A DNA stretch of 64,000 nucleotides. It comes from Permianibacter fluminis. Lineage in GTDB: Bacteria; Pseudomonadota; Gammaproteobacteria; Enterobacterales; Permianibacteraceae. Each line of letters opens with the position of its first letter. The first letter of the stretch is position 1. Under the pieces are notes generated by a model, which searched no databases, was not told the DNA's origin, and saw nothing but the letters and a program-made list of their open reading frames with translations. Shown here piece by piece: positions 24,529 through 34,578 of this stretch. The DNA is taken from the NCBI RefSeq assembly GCF_013179735.1, contig NZ_JABMEG010000001.1, positions 3,410,001 through 3,474,000 of the forward strand. The letters run 5' to 3'. The position numbers and the translations under genes are program-made.

Positions 24529-24876
24529 ATGGTCTGGACGATTTATCACAATCCCCGGTGCAGCAAATCGCGCGAAAGCCTGGCCCTGTTGCAGGCCAAT
24601 GGCATCGAGCCGACCGTGCGGCTGTATCTGGAAAATCCACCGGATGCCGCGACCTTGCGACAACTGCTGAGCCAGCTGCAGCTGCCCGCCCGTGCCCTGC
24701 TGCGCGATGGCGAACCAGAATACGACGCGCTGGATCTGGCCAATCCGCAGCTCAGTGACGACCACATTCTCGCGACGCTTGCCCGGCATCCACGGCTGCT
24801 GCAACGCCCGATCATCAGCAATGGCCAACGCGCCGTGCTCGGTCGGCCGCCAGAAAATCTGCTGCAATTGCTGTGA
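24529..24876 (+). CDS. arsC: Glutaredoxin-dependent arsenate reductase (ArsC family)
   Basis: A 115-residue thioredoxin-fold enzyme that reduces arsenate to arsenite. The catalytic cysteine is in YHNPRCSKSRESLALL (Cys about 10), and the conserved RPI is present (LLQRPIISNGQRAVLGRPP). GGAG is eight bases before the ATG. No arsB or arsR is adjacent; the arsC-wrbA-DUF2069 neighbourhood is a conserved chromosomal trio in gammaproteobacteria rather than an ars resistance operon. Confidence 0.92.
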   Translation: MVWTIYHNPRCSKSRESLALLQANGIEPTVRLYLENPPDAATLRQLLSQLQLPARALLRDGEPEYDALDLANPQLSDDHILATLARHPRLLQRPIISNGQRAVLGRPPENLLQLL

Positions 24877-24932
24877 GCGCGAGTTGCGCCCACTTTGCGC
24901 CGGCCCCCAACACTCCCACTGCAATGAAGTGA

Positions 24933-25930
<998 letters not shown>

Positions 25931-26008
25931 CCGCAACAAGCCCTGCCGTACTGGCAAATTCGGCTGCGCCAGCTAGGCTTTGCCTACGCTGAATAACCTG
26001 TTGTCGCC

Positions 26009-27532
26009 ATGGCATCTCTCCGTCGCAAAATCAATTACGGTGCCACCGCCTTGGTTGCGGTCGTGCTGGTCGTATTTGGCGTCATCGACTTCCTGAGCAC
26101 GCGCGCCCGGCTGCAAGCCGAGCTCGACAGCCAAAGCCAGCAGATCAGTGCCCGCCTCTCCACCAGCTTGCCGAAACCGCTATGGGATTTTGCGGTCGAC
26201 ACGGCGCGCAAATTCGTCGTGGCCGAACTGGCCAATCCTGATCTGCGCGCGGTCATGGTCCACGACGGCAACAAACAACTCCTGCTCGGCTTGCAAGCGG
26301 CCGACGGCGAAGCCGCAAGCGACATCAAGGACGCGCCAGCCGGCGAATTCCTGACCCAAAGCATTCCGCTGGAACTGGAAGAAAACGGCCAGAAGAATGC
26401 GGTCGGCATCGCCACCCTGTATATCGACGATTCGCGCATCCAGCGCGAACTGCGCAGCGGCGTCATCAATACTGTCATTCGCGTCATTGTCATGTTGGTG
26501 GTGCTGCAGATCGGCATCAGCTATTTGATTGGCAGCCTGGTCACCAAACCACTCAATGCCATCCTGACCCGGGTCAAGGACATCGATGAAGGTGAAGGCG
26601 ATCTGACCCGACGCGTTGAATTCGACTCCAATGATGAGCTCGGTGAGCTGGCGCGCACCATGAACCATTTTGTCGGCAGCATCCGCAGCACCATTGCCGA
26701 CGTCATCGCCGCGACCCATCAGTTGAACGATTCCGCGGCGCTGGCCGGTCAGGCCCTGACCGATCTGCGCCAACCACTGGATCGACAAGAGCAGGAACTG
26801 ACCAGCCTGGTCGCCGCGCTCAATCAAATGACTGCAACCAGCCAGCACGTCGCACAGAGCGCCGCGCAGGCCTCGCACAAAGTCGCGGAAACCCAGAACG
26901 AAGCCAATGCCGGTTTGCACCGGGTCGGCGAAGCCAATGCATCGACCCAGCGATTAGCCGAAGAAGTCGGCCGCGCCGGTGATGTCATTTCCGAGCTGCA
27001 GAAACACAGCCAGAGCATCGGCGCCATTCTGGATGTCATCCGCAATATCGCCGAGCAAACCAACCTGCTGGCACTGAACGCGGCCATCGAAGCGGCGCGC
27101 GCCGGCGATCAAGGCCGCGGCTTTGCCGTGGTCGCCGATGAGGTCAGGGTGTTGGCCAAGCGCACCCAGGAATCTACTGGCGAAATCCAGCACATGATCG
27201 AACAACTGCAGCAACGCGCCAGCTCCGCCGTGCAAGCGATGCAACAGGGCCGCGAGCGCGCCGATACCAGCGTGCAAACCGCCAACGCAGCCGGTCAGTC
27301 ATTCAACGCCATCAATGAGTCCATCAGCCACATCGCCGACATGAACACCCAAATCGCCACCGCCACCGAACAGCAGACGGCAACGATGCAGGAAATTGAT
27401 CGCAACGTGGTCGGCATCCACAGCGCCTACGAGCACACGCTGGCCGCTTCGGAGATCACCGCGCAATCCGAGCAGCAACTGCGGGCCGTGGTAGCCCGGC
27501 TGACCAGCCTGGTCAGCCGGTTCAAAACCTGA
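26009..27532 (+). CDS. Methyl-accepting chemotaxis protein
   Basis: A 507-residue transducer: membrane helix 1 (about 12-31), a periplasmic sensor of about 120 residues, membrane helix 2 (about 152-176), a HAMP domain ([27 protein letters not shown]), and a cytoplasmic signalling coiled coil with the highly conserved tip [20 protein letters not shown] followed by [18 protein letters not shown]. No CheR-binding pentapeptide is visible at the C-terminus. The ligand is unknown. There are no che genes nearby. Confidence 0.94.
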   Translation: MASLRRKINYGATALVAVVLVVFGVIDFLSTRARLQAELDSQSQQISARLSTSLPKPLWDFAVDTARKFVVAELANPDLRAVMVHDGNKQLLLGLQAADGEAASDIKDAPAGEFLTQSIPLELEENGQKNAVGIATLYIDDSRIQRELRSGVINTVIRVIVMLVVLQIGISYLIGSLVTKPLNAILTRVKDIDEGEGDLTRRVEFDSNDELGELARTMNHFVGSIRSTIADVIAATHQLNDSAALAGQALTDLRQPLDRQEQELTSLVAALNQMTATSQHVAQSAAQASHKVAETQNEANAGLHRVGEANASTQRLAEEVGRAGDVISELQKHSQSIGAILDVIRNIAEQTNLLALNAAIEAARAGDQGRGFAVVADEVRVLAKRTQESTGEIQHMIEQLQQRASSAVQAMQQGRERADTSVQTANAAGQSFNAINESISHIADMNTQIATATEQQTATMQEIDRNVVGIHSAYEHTLAASEITAQSEQQLRAVVARLTSLVSRFKT

Positions 27533-27730
27533 TGCCTGAATCGTCGCTGCCGCAATGGCCGAAGCACCGCCGCATTCAACTGCTCGACCCTGTCGGGCAA
27601 AATGTCGGGGGAAATGGCTGTTCACTCACCCCGCTTTATTTACTCGTTCATTCACCATGCCATACCAAAACAAGACAATGCTGCGCACACAGCAAAATGC
27701 CCACAGGGCAATCATCGGAGGGAACGCACC

Positions 27731-28222
27731 ATGCACCAACAACCGTACCATCGACAGCGACGACTCACTGCGTTGACAACAACGAGGCGTTGCTTGTCAT
27801 TGACCAACTTGTCATTTGCCAACGTGCTGTTTGCCGCCTTGTTGCTGGCCAGTTTCGCCGGCAAGCAGGTACAAGCCGATCAGAATGTCGATTTGAACAG
27901 CTGTGTCAGCACCGCAGACAACCAGATTGAGGTCGAAGAAGATGAAGCCGGTAATCCGGCGCCGTCACCAGCCTGTCTGACGGCAGTCGCCGGCAGCGAG
28001 ATCAACTGGCAGCAGGCAAATGCCAAGGAGTTCAAAATCAAGTTCGTCAAGCACAGCGGCGGCCAATGCAACGACAGCGCCGATGACGACGGCAAAGAAC
28101 ACGATTCAAACAACGGCAAACTGAAAAAGAAAGGCCCCAGTCGTGCTGGCTGCTTTCATTACCGCATCAAGTTCAAGGGCGGCGAATGGATTGACCCTGT
28201 CATCGTGATCCGGCCGAACTAA
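27731..28222 (+). CDS. Small secreted protein, unknown function
   Basis: A 163-residue protein starting at ATG 27731 behind GGAGGGAACG. A long arginine-rich N-terminus precedes a hydrophobic core (NVLFAALLLASFAGKQVQA), consistent with a signal peptide. The mature part is rich in Asp, Lys and Asn with four cysteines (SCVST, PACLT, GGQCND, AGCFHY) that could form two disulfides, and a hydrophilic DDDGKEHDSNNGKLKKKG stretch. Not recognised. The 200 bp upstream of it after the chemoreceptor gene holds nothing else I can identify. A terminator follows. Confidence 0.65.
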   Translation: MHQQPYHRQRRLTALTTTRRCLSLTNLSFANVLFAALLLASFAGKQVQADQNVDLNSCVSTADNQIEVEEDEAGNPAPSPACLTAVAGSEINWQQANAKEFKIKFVKHSGGQCNDSADDDGKEHDSNNGKLKKKGPSRAGCFHYRIKFKGGEWIDPVIVIRPN

Positions 28223-28254
28223 AGCTTTTCAGCCATTGGCCAAGCGTACGCAAC

Positions 28255-28283
28255 AAAAAGCCCGGCACATCACCGGGCTTTTT
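28255..28283. terminator. Intrinsic terminator between convergent genes
   Basis: AAAAAGCCCGG-tgatgtg-type loop-CCGGGCTTTTT: 11-bp stem (28255-28265 with 28273-28283) and T-tract on both strands. It separates the secreted-protein gene from aroC. Confidence 0.88.
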
Positions 28284-28312
28284 GTTTTCATCACTGCAGC
28301 GGCAGCGCACAG

Positions 28313-29407
28313 TCAAACCTCGGTACCGACTCCCAGCGCCCGCTGGCGCAAGGCGTGATCGGCCAGCACCAGCGCCGTCATCGCTTCGACAATCGGCACC
28401 GCTCGCGGCAGCACACAAGGGTCGTGGCGACCACGGCCACGAAACTCGACCGGATCGCCATTGATATCGACCGATTGCTGTAACTTGGCAATCGTTGCAG
28501 TCGGCTTGAACGCCACCCGGAACACCACCGGCATGCCGGTCGAGATGCCGCCGAGCACACCACCGTGGTTATTGCCTTGGGTTTTGATCACGCCAGCATC
28601 GCTGATAAACGGATCATTGTGCTGTGAACCGGTCAGGTGCGTGCCGCCAAAACCGGAGCCGATTTCGAAGCCTTTGCTGGCATTGATCGCCAACATGGCC
28701 TTGGCCAGATCTGCCTCCAGCCGATCAAAAATCGGCTCGCCCCAACCGACCGGCACGCCACGGGCAATGCATTCGACCACGCCGCCGAGCGAATCACCGT
28801 CCTTGCGGGTTTGCTCGATCAGCGCGTGCATTTGCGCAGCCAGCGCCTGATCCGGGCAACGGACATCGTTCAATTCAATCTGGCTGACATCAACTGCTTC
28901 CGCCGCCGATTGCAGTTGCAAGGCGCCGACCGATTTGACCCAGGCATGGATCTGCACGCCCCAGTTCAGCGCCAACAATTTCTTGGCAATCGCACCAGCA
29001 GCCACCGTTGCCGCTGTCGTCCGGGCCGAACTGCGACCACCGCCGGAGACATCGCGAATACCGTATTTCTGCTGATAGGTGAAATCGGCATGGCCGGGCC
29101 GATAGATCGTGGCCATCTCATCGTAATCATGCGAACGTTGATCGGTGTTGCGGATCAGCAGCGCAATCGGCGTGCCGGTGGTGGTGTCGTTCAATAGGCC
29201 GGACAGAATCTCGACCGTATCCGGCTCCTTGCGCTGGGTGGAAATCTTGCTCTGTCCCGGCCGACGCCGATCCAGCTCGTGCTGAATCTCGGCCGCCGTA
29301 ATCGGCAAACCGGGCGGACAACCTTCCAGAATCGCACCGACACCGGGTCCGTGCGACTCGCCAAAGATACTAATGCGAAACAGGGTGCCGAAACTGTCAC
29401 CGGCCAT
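28313..29407 (-). CDS. aroC: Chorismate synthase
   Basis: Last step of the shikimate pathway: removes phosphate from EPSP to give chorismate, using reduced FMN. The 364-residue protein has all family signatures: [18 protein letters not shown] at the start, the [17 protein letters not shown] block, [25 protein letters not shown], and the C-terminal [19 protein letters not shown]. Same strand as the divergent aroA upstream, separated by a small gene and a repeat. Supplies chorismate for the trp operon in this window. Confidence 0.97.
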   Translation of the reverse strand: MAGDSFGTLFRISIFGESHGPGVGAILEGCPPGLPITAAEIQHELDRRRPGQSKISTQRKEPDTVEILSGLLNDTTTGTPIALLIRNTDQRSHDYDEMATIYRPGHADFTYQQKYGIRDVSGGGRSSARTTAATVAAGAIAKKLLALNWGVQIHAWVKSVGALQLQSAAEAVDVSQIELNDVRCPDQALAAQMHALIEQTRKDGDSLGGVVECIARGVPVGWGEPIFDRLEADLAKAMLAINASKGFEIGSGFGGTHLTGSQHNDPFISDAGVIKTQGNNHGGVLGGISTGMPVVFRVAFKPTATIAKLQQSVDINGDPVEFRGRGRHDPCVLPRAVPIVEAMTALVLADHALRQRALGVGTEV

Positions 29408-29454
29408 GGAATTCTCTCGTCATTGAGTAATGTGCAAACCATCAATTTGTTGTT

Positions 29455-29534
29455 GTAGGGCAGCTCAAGCGAAGCGGAGCTGCCACGGAGCCAACTCAAC
29501 ATTCGGCGGGTCCGCTGCGCTTGACCCGCCCTAC
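29455..29534. repeat. Inverted pair of REP-like palindromic units
   Basis: Two related 30-bp units face each other: GTAGGGCAGCTCAAGCGAAG... at 29455-29484 and, on the opposite strand, GTAGGGCGGGTCAAGCGCAG... ending at 29505 (29505-29534). Each is itself an imperfect hairpin (GGCAGCTC/GAGCTGCC and GGCGGGTC/GACCCGCC). The arrangement is like BIMEs in enterobacteria. No coding potential. Confidence 0.7.
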
Positions 29535-29538
29535 GCCA

Positions 29539-29724
29539 CTACCGATGCTTTCTCTTCGAAAGAACCACGCCGGCAATTGCGCCAAGCGCCACACCAACGC
29601 CAATGCCTAATGCCAAATTGGCGAATGCAACACCCAAACCGGCGCCTATTGCGACACCGAAACAAATGCCCACCCCAACGAAATTTGATGGCGGCAACGG
29701 ACCTTTGGATTTCCTTTCAAACAT
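29539..29724 (-). CDS. Small glycine-zipper membrane protein
   Basis: A 61-residue protein starting at ATG 29724 with AGGGA seven bases upstream. After a basic N-terminus, residues about 16-57 are glycine/alanine/valine-rich with small-xxx-small spacing (GVGICFGVAIGAGLGVAFAN, LGIGVGVALGAIAGVVL), typical of glycine-zipper helices inserting into membranes. It ends SKRKHR, a positive-inside tail. Not recognised beyond this; it may be a chance-conserved short gene, but the ribosome binding site and hydrophobic pattern support it. Confidence 0.6.
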   Translation of the reverse strand: MFERKSKGPLPPSNFVGVGICFGVAIGAGLGVAFANLALGIGVGVALGAIAGVVLSKRKHR

Positions 29725-29751
29725 GCTCACATCCCTACCGTAAACTCCTGC

Positions 29752-31044
29752 TCACTTAGCCAAAACCTGCACACCAAGTGAACGCAACATATCCCAGTAC
29801 TGAGGAAACGACTTCCCGACCACTTCCGGATGGGCGATCCGCACGCCCGGAATCGAGAGGCCTGCAATGGCAAAGCTCATCGCCATCCGGTGATCTTCGT
29901 GGGTTTCGATCAGCGCGCCGTGCGGCTTACCACCTTCAACAATCAGCGCGTCGGCGGTCGCTTCCACCTTGACACCCATTTTCTTCAATTCCAGCGCGGT
30001 ATCGAAAATCCGATTTGATTCCTTGTGCGCCAGATGGCCGATATTGTGGAAACGGGAGACGCCGTTGGCAAATGCCGCCAGCACGGCCACTGTCTGCACC
30101 ACATCCGGCATATTGCCCATGTCGGCATCGATGGCGCGCAAGCCCAGCGCCGGGCCGGACAGTTTCAGGCCATCCGGCGTGCGCTTGATCAGGCAGCCCA
30201 TCTGATCGAGCAGCAAGGGCAAGCGCGCTTCGCCCTGCACCGATTCGATATTGAACGCTTCGACGGTGATCTCGCCAGCGGTCAAAGCTGCAGCGGCGAG
30301 AAAATACGAGGCGCTGCACGGGTCGGCTTCCAGATCAAAACGGCGGGCGCGATAACGCTGGCCGGCGCGGACGGTGAAGGCTTCTCCCTGTGAATCGGCC
30401 TCACCATGCGATTCAACTTCAACGCCAGATTCCGCCATCATCGCCAGCGTCATCTCGACAAACGGCCGCGACACCAGCGGCGTGGTCAGCCGGATGGTGA
30501 CATCGCGCTGCGCATACGGCGCCACAAGCAACAGAGCACTTAGAAACTGGCTGCTGACATGGCCCGGCAATTCGCAGACGCCGCCTTGCAGCGGGCCTTG
30601 TATGGTCAGCGGCAGCGCATCGGTCACCTGATTGCTGGTCACGGTAACGCCCAGCGAACGCAGCGCCGCGCACAGATCGGCCATTGGCCGTTCGCGCATC
30701 CGGGCACTGCCATCGATCGTCACCGGCTCTTGCGACAAGCCGGCCAGCGCCGAGACAAACCGGGCAAAGGTGCCGCTGGCATTGACGTTGATCTGACCAC
30801 CACGCAGCTTGCCGCCAACACCACTGACCCAGACCCGATCACCATCTGCGCGCACACCGGCGCCGAGTGCCGCAATGCCGTCCTGCACCCGACGGATATC
30901 GTCATTGGCCGGCACCGGCGACAGTTCGCTGTCGCCATCGGCGAGTGCAGCTAATAGCAGACCACGGTTGGCCTGGTACTTGGAGCCGGGCACGCGCACC
31001 CGGCCGCGGATCGGGCCAGAAGGAAGGATTTCAAACACTTGCAT
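29752..31044 (-). CDS. aroA: 3-phosphoshikimate 1-carboxyvinyltransferase (EPSP synthase), divergent
   Basis: Transfers enolpyruvyl from PEP to shikimate-3-phosphate. The 430-residue protein, from ATG 31044, keeps the two-domain inside-out barrel landmarks: RMRERPMADLCAAL, VSSQFLSALLLVAPYA, DMGNMPDVVQT, HKESNRIFDT and EDHRMAMSFAIAG. Two blocks are unusual: the first PEP/S3P loop reads GSKYQANRGLLL where GSKSxSNRALLL is normal, so the serine after the active-site lysine is tyrosine, and the second loop reads NASGTFARF. Function as AroA is likely from the nearby aroC but the substrate should be regarded as probable, not certain. Confidence 0.82.
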   Translation of the reverse strand: MQVFEILPSGPIRGRVRVPGSKYQANRGLLLAALADGDSELSPVPANDDIRRVQDGIAALGAGVRADGDRVWVSGVGGKLRGGQINVNASGTFARFVSALAGLSQEPVTIDGSARMRERPMADLCAALRSLGVTVTSNQVTDALPLTIQGPLQGGVCELPGHVSSQFLSALLLVAPYAQRDVTIRLTTPLVSRPFVEMTLAMMAESGVEVESHGEADSQGEAFTVRAGQRYRARRFDLEADPCSASYFLAAAALTAGEITVEAFNIESVQGEARLPLLLDQMGCLIKRTPDGLKLSGPALGLRAIDADMGNMPDVVQTVAVLAAFANGVSRFHNIGHLAHKESNRIFDTALELKKMGVKVEATADALIVEGGKPHGALIETHEDHRMAMSFAIAGLSIPGVRIAHPEVVGKSFPQYWDMLRSLGVQVLAK

Positions 31045-31209
31045 CCGGATTTGCCCGGTTTTTCGAGGAAGGTCCGGCATGGTAGCGCTTGCCCGCCCGC
31101 CCCGCCATGACGGCCCTGCATAACGCGGGGCCGATACCGGCCGCACTCGTATATACAGGCATCAATCAATTAAATAACAGCAACTTATTCATGCTTGTAT
31201 AGATTTTGA

Positions 31210-31239
31210 TTGACAGCCACACCGGCTGCCGGCTTAAAT
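31210..31239 (+). promoter_or_regulatory. Probable sigma-70 promoter of the his operon
   Basis: TTGACA at 31210-31215, an 18-bp spacer, and TTAAAT at 31234-31239. The start of transcription would fall near 31246, about 50 nt before the His leader peptide, a normal distance for an attenuated operon. The stretch 31045-31209 upstream holds no gene. Confidence 0.6.
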
Positions 31240-31294
31240 GCCCGGGCTGGCGTCCTTGGGGGTGCCGGCAAGCAAAACCAAACTAAGGCCGACC

Positions 31295-31360
31295 ATGCTG
31301 CGCAACAACCGCCATCACCATCATCACCACACCGAGCTCCCTTGGGGACCACGGCGGTAA
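31295..31360 (+). CDS. hisL: his operon leader peptide with six consecutive His codons
   Basis: A 21-codon reading frame encoding MLRNNRHHHHHHTELPWGPRR (spelled here in parts: MLRNNR, six His, TELPWGPRR). The His codons are CAT CAC CAT CAT CAC CAC at 31313-31330. It is followed after 24 bp by an intrinsic terminator at 31385 and then by hisG. Ribosome stalling at these codons when charged His-tRNA is scarce would relieve termination, as in enteric his operons. Confidence 0.92.
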   Translation: MLRNNRHHHHHHTELPWGPRR

Positions 31361-31384
31361 CGGCGCGCGCAAAGCGAATTCCCG

Positions 31385-31416
31385 AAAACCCCGTTGGCGA
31401 CCCCAACGGGGTTTTT
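31385..31416 (+). terminator. his attenuator terminator
   Basis: AAAACCCCGTTGG at 31385-31397 pairs with CCAACGGGGTTTTT at 31403-31416; the T-tract runs on as GTTTG. It lies between the His leader peptide and hisG, so it is the attenuator hairpin. An alternative pairing of the GC-rich segment 31340-31380 with the 5' arm would be the antiterminator; I did not fold it. Confidence 0.88.
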
Positions 31417-31473
31417 GTTTGTCCCCGATTCACCGCATTGAACTCACACGAACCGAACTGAAGGAACCCGAAC

Positions 31474-32322
31474 ATGGCATTGCGTCTGGTAGTCCCGAAA
31501 GGCCGCATCTACGACAAAGTGGCCGAACTGCTCGCCGAATGTGGCCTGAAACTGACTGGCGCCGAACGCAGCTACCGGCCGTCTGTATCGGTCGCTGGCG
31601 TCGAGGTGAAGCTGCTGAAGAGCCAGAACATTCCACCACTGCTGGCGCTCAACCAGCACGACATCGGTTTCGCCGGTTACGACTGGGTGATCGAACAGGG
31701 CGCCGAAGTCACCGAACTGCTCGATCTCGGTTTTGACCCGGTCAAGATTGTGGCGGCGGTGCCGGAAAGTACCGACGTCGAGGCGCTGAAAAAGCGCCGC
31801 ATCATCGCCGTATCCGAATACGAACAGCTGACCCGCAATTTCCTGAACCGCCAAGGCTTCGATTACACCTTCGTGCGCTCTTACGGCGCCACCGAAGTGT
31901 TCCCGCCGGAAGATGCCGACCTTATCGTCGACAACTCGGCAACCGGCTCGACTCTGATTGCGAACCGGCTGAAAACCATCGGCACCGTGCTCGAAAGCAG
32001 CACCCGTTTCCTCGCCAACCCACGCGCGCTCGACGATGTCAGCAAGCGCCAGCAAATCGAAAACCTGCTGCTGCTGATGAAAGGCGTTATCAACGGCCGC
32101 GGTCGCGTGCTGCTGGAAATGAACGTGCCGGCCGACCGACTGGAAACCATCGTCAAGCTGCTGCCCGCAATGCGCTCGCCCACCGTCGCCCAGCTCTACA
32201 ACGAATCCGGCTTCTCGGTGAAAGCGGCGATCCCGACCGCGCAAGTCGCCAAATTGGTGCCGGAACTGATCGCCGCCGGCGCCAGCGACATTCTGGAAAT
32301 GCCGATTCGGAAAGTGGTGTAA
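31474..32322 (+). CDS. hisG: ATP phosphoribosyltransferase, long form
   Basis: First step of histidine synthesis: joins ATP and PRPP; feedback-inhibited by histidine. The 282-residue length and C-terminal ACT-like regulatory domain (about 210-282, VLLEMNVPADRLETIVKLL) mark the long form that needs no HisZ. Catalytic landmarks: VPKGRIYDKVAELL at the start, IGFAGYDWV, and the PRPP-binding DLIVDNSATGSTL. First structural gene after the His attenuator. Confidence 0.96.
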   Translation: MALRLVVPKGRIYDKVAELLAECGLKLTGAERSYRPSVSVAGVEVKLLKSQNIPPLLALNQHDIGFAGYDWVIEQGAEVTELLDLGFDPVKIVAAVPESTDVEALKKRRIIAVSEYEQLTRNFLNRQGFDYTFVRSYGATEVFPPEDADLIVDNSATGSTLIANRLKTIGTVLESSTRFLANPRALDDVSKRQQIENLLLLMKGVINGRGRVLLEMNVPADRLETIVKLLPAMRSPTVAQLYNESGFSVKAAIPTAQVAKLVPELIAAGASDILEMPIRKVV

Positions 32323-32348
32323 GAACCGCGGGTAAGGACTGAAAGAAA

Positions 32349-33977
32349 ATGCTCAAACTCGATTTCAACGAACGCTGCGAAGGCACGCCGTACTGGGCGA
32401 CAGAAGTCATCAGCACGCTCGATCTCAGCAGCCTCTGGCGCTACCCGGATCGGCAACCGCTGGAGCAGAAAATCGCCAGCCGTTTCGGCATTGATGCCGC
32501 GCAAGTGCTCGCCACCAATGGCGGTGACGAAGGCATCGATCTGGTGCTGCGGCTCGCCCGCCGGGAACGACGTAACATGCTGCTGCCGCTGCCGGCGTTT
32601 TCGATGTATCGCGTCACCGCCGCCCGCAACGATGTGCCGGTGATCACCGTCGATGGTTTGCCGGATCGGCGCATCGACATCAACGCCATCACCAAGCCAC
32701 TGCAAGCCACCGGTCAGTTGCTGGCGCTGACCAGCCCGAACAACCCGACCGGTGAAGTGTTGGCGCGCGAGAAAGTGCGGCAACTGTTGCTGCAAGCGCG
32801 CGCATTCGGCAACCCGGTGCTGATGGACGAGGCCTACGCCGAATTCAGCGGCGAATCAGTGCTCGATTTGCTGGCCGAATTTGACAACTTGATCGTGCTG
32901 CGCAGCTTCTCGAAAGCCTTTGGCCTGGCTGGCCTGCGTGTGGGTTGTCTGATCGCCAACGAAAAGCTGATCGCTCGACTGCGCGCGCTGGCGCCGCCGT
33001 TCAACCTGTCGACGCCGTCACTGGTGCTGGCACAAGCGGCCTGCAGCAGCAGCGCGCAAGCGGAGATGCAAAGCTACTGCCGCGCGGTCAGTGAAAGCCG
33101 CGATGCCCTGCGCGCAGAATTGCTCGCACTCGGCATCACTGTGCTGCCGAGCGGCGGCAATTTCCTGTTGCTGCAACTGGCGCCGGCGCGTGCCGAATTG
33201 GTCGCCAGCTTCCTCGCCCGGCAAGGCATCAGCGTGCGGCGGTTTACCGAAGCCGAGCTCATCGGTTGCCTGCGCATCACCATTCCCGTTGATGCCAGCC
33301 GACTAAAACAACAATTGGTCACGGCCCTGCAACCGGATCTGCTCTGCCTCGACATGGATGGCGTGCTGGTCGATACCCGCGCCAGCTACGATGCCTGCGT
33401 GCAGCAAACGGTGGTCGCGCTCGGCGACCGTGAGCCGAGCCTCACCGAACTGCAGGCGCTGCGCAACAGCGGCGGCTTCAATGACGACTGGGCGCTGAGC
33501 CAAGCGCTGCTGAAGCAGCAAAACATCAACACCGACTATGATCGTGTGGTCAGCGTGTTTCAGGCCCTCTATCTCGGCAGCAAAGGCACGCCCGGGTTGT
33601 GCCAGCGTGAAACCGCAATCGCATCTGCCGACACCCGTGCCGTGTTCAGCCGCTTTACCTATGCCATCGTCACCGGGCGCCCGCGCCCTGAAGCAGAAAA
33701 CGGCGTGACGCTTTGCAACTTGCAACCGAACAAAATCGTCTCGCGTGACGACGTCAGCGCCTTGAAGCCCAACCCTGAAGGCATTCTTGCTTGCAAAGCG
33801 GCGCTGAGCCGCAGCGGCCGGGTCTGGATGGTCGGCGACAGCGTCGATGACATTCGCGCTGCGATTGATGCCGGCGCGGTCGCAATCGGCATTGGCCGCG
33901 GCAACGCCGACGCCCTGCGTGCTGCCGGCGCCGACACCGTGCTCGACTCCATCAACGAACTGGAGAGCCTGCTGTGA
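32349..33977 (+). CDS. hisC: Fusion: histidinol-phosphate aminotransferase (HisC) + HAD-family phosphatase, probable histidinol-phosphate phosphatase
   Basis: A 542-residue two-domain protein. Residues about 1-325 are a PLP aminotransferase of HisC type (SPNNPTGEV, DEAYAEFSGESVLDLL, and the PLP lysine in RSFSKAFGLAGLRVGC). Residues about 330-542 are a HAD hydrolase with all four motifs: DMDGVLVDT (motif I, Asp 335/337), VTGRPRPEAE (motif II), LKPNPEG (motif III lysine) and GDSVDDIRAAI (motif IV). No other histidinol-phosphate phosphatase is in the operon and HisB here lacks the phosphatase domain, so the HAD domain probably performs step 9 directly after the HisC reaction (step 8). The stop overlaps the GTG start of hisB. 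Confidence 0.88.
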   Translation: MLKLDFNERCEGTPYWATEVISTLDLSSLWRYPDRQPLEQKIASRFGIDAAQVLATNGGDEGIDLVLRLARRERRNMLLPLPAFSMYRVTAARNDVPVITVDGLPDRRIDINAITKPLQATGQLLALTSPNNPTGEVLAREKVRQLLLQARAFGNPVLMDEAYAEFSGESVLDLLAEFDNLIVLRSFSKAFGLAGLRVGCLIANEKLIARLRALAPPFNLSTPSLVLAQAACSSSAQAEMQSYCRAVSESRDALRAELLALGITVLPSGGNFLLLQLAPARAELVASFLARQGISVRRFTEAELIGCLRITIPVDASRLKQQLVTALQPDLLCLDMDGVLVDTRASYDACVQQTVVALGDREPSLTELQALRNSGGFNDDWALSQALLKQQNINTDYDRVVSVFQALYLGSKGTPGLCQRETAIASADTRAVFSRFTYAIVTGRPRPEAENGVTLCNLQPNKIVSRDDVSALKPNPEGILACKAALSRSGRVWMVGDSVDDIRAAIDAGAVAIGIGRGNADALRAAGADTVLDSINELESLL

Positions 33978-34573
33978 CCTCCGCAAACAATGAGAACAAC
34001 GCCATCACGCTCAGCCGCGATACCAAGGAAACCCAAATCCAGCTGACACTGAAGGTCGACGGTTCGCGCCAAGTCGCGATTGATACCGGCCTGCCGTTCT
34101 TCAATCACCTGCTGGAGCAGCTCGCTTTTCACGCTGGCTGGGATCTGACACTGCAAGCCAATGGCGATACCGAAATCGACGATCACCATCTGATTGAGGA
34201 TGTCGCGATTGTGCTCGGCATGGCCATCGACCAGCTCCGCCAGACCCGTCCCGGCCTCGTCCGTTACGGCCAGCGCCTGCTGCCGATGGACGAAACGCTG
34301 GTGTTGTGCGCGGTGGATTTGAGTGGCCGCGCCGCTGCCGTCATCAACCTGCCGTTCACCCGCGAAGCAGTTGGCGGCCTTGCCACCGAAATGTGGCCGC
34401 ATTTTTTTAAAACGCTGGCAAGCAAGGGCCAGTTCGCGCTGCACTTGAAAACCGAATACTTCGACAACCATCACCACCTGATCGAAGCGAGTTTCAAGGC
34501 GTTGGCGCGAGCATTGAAAGAAGCGTTGGCGGTGCAAAGCAATAGCGTGACCAGCACCAAAGGCACGTTGTGA
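33974..34573 (+). CDS. hisB: Imidazoleglycerol-phosphate dehydratase
   Basis: Step 7 of histidine synthesis. The 199-residue protein is dehydratase only, unlike the bifunctional HisB of enterics. Metal-binding histidine motifs are present: NHLLEQLAFHAGWDL, DDHHLIEDVAI and FDNHHHLIEASFKALARAL. Starts with GTG overlapping the hisC-HAD stop (GTGA), so translation is coupled. A REP-like hairpin follows before hisH. Confidence 0.95.
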   Translation: MTSANNENNAITLSRDTKETQIQLTLKVDGSRQVAIDTGLPFFNHLLEQLAFHAGWDLTLQANGDTEIDDHHLIEDVAIVLGMAIDQLRQTRPGLVRYGQRLLPMDETLVLCAVDLSGRAAAVINLPFTREAVGGLATEMWPHFFKTLASKGQFALHLKTEYFDNHHHLIEASFKALARALKEALAVQSNSVTSTKGTL

Positions 34574-34578
34574 ATTTC

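Noticed and set aside
31185..31508. 107-codon minus-strand frame over the his leader
   Set aside because: It lies across the promoter, leader peptide and attenuator and has no ribosome binding site; the plus-strand reading explains the region.
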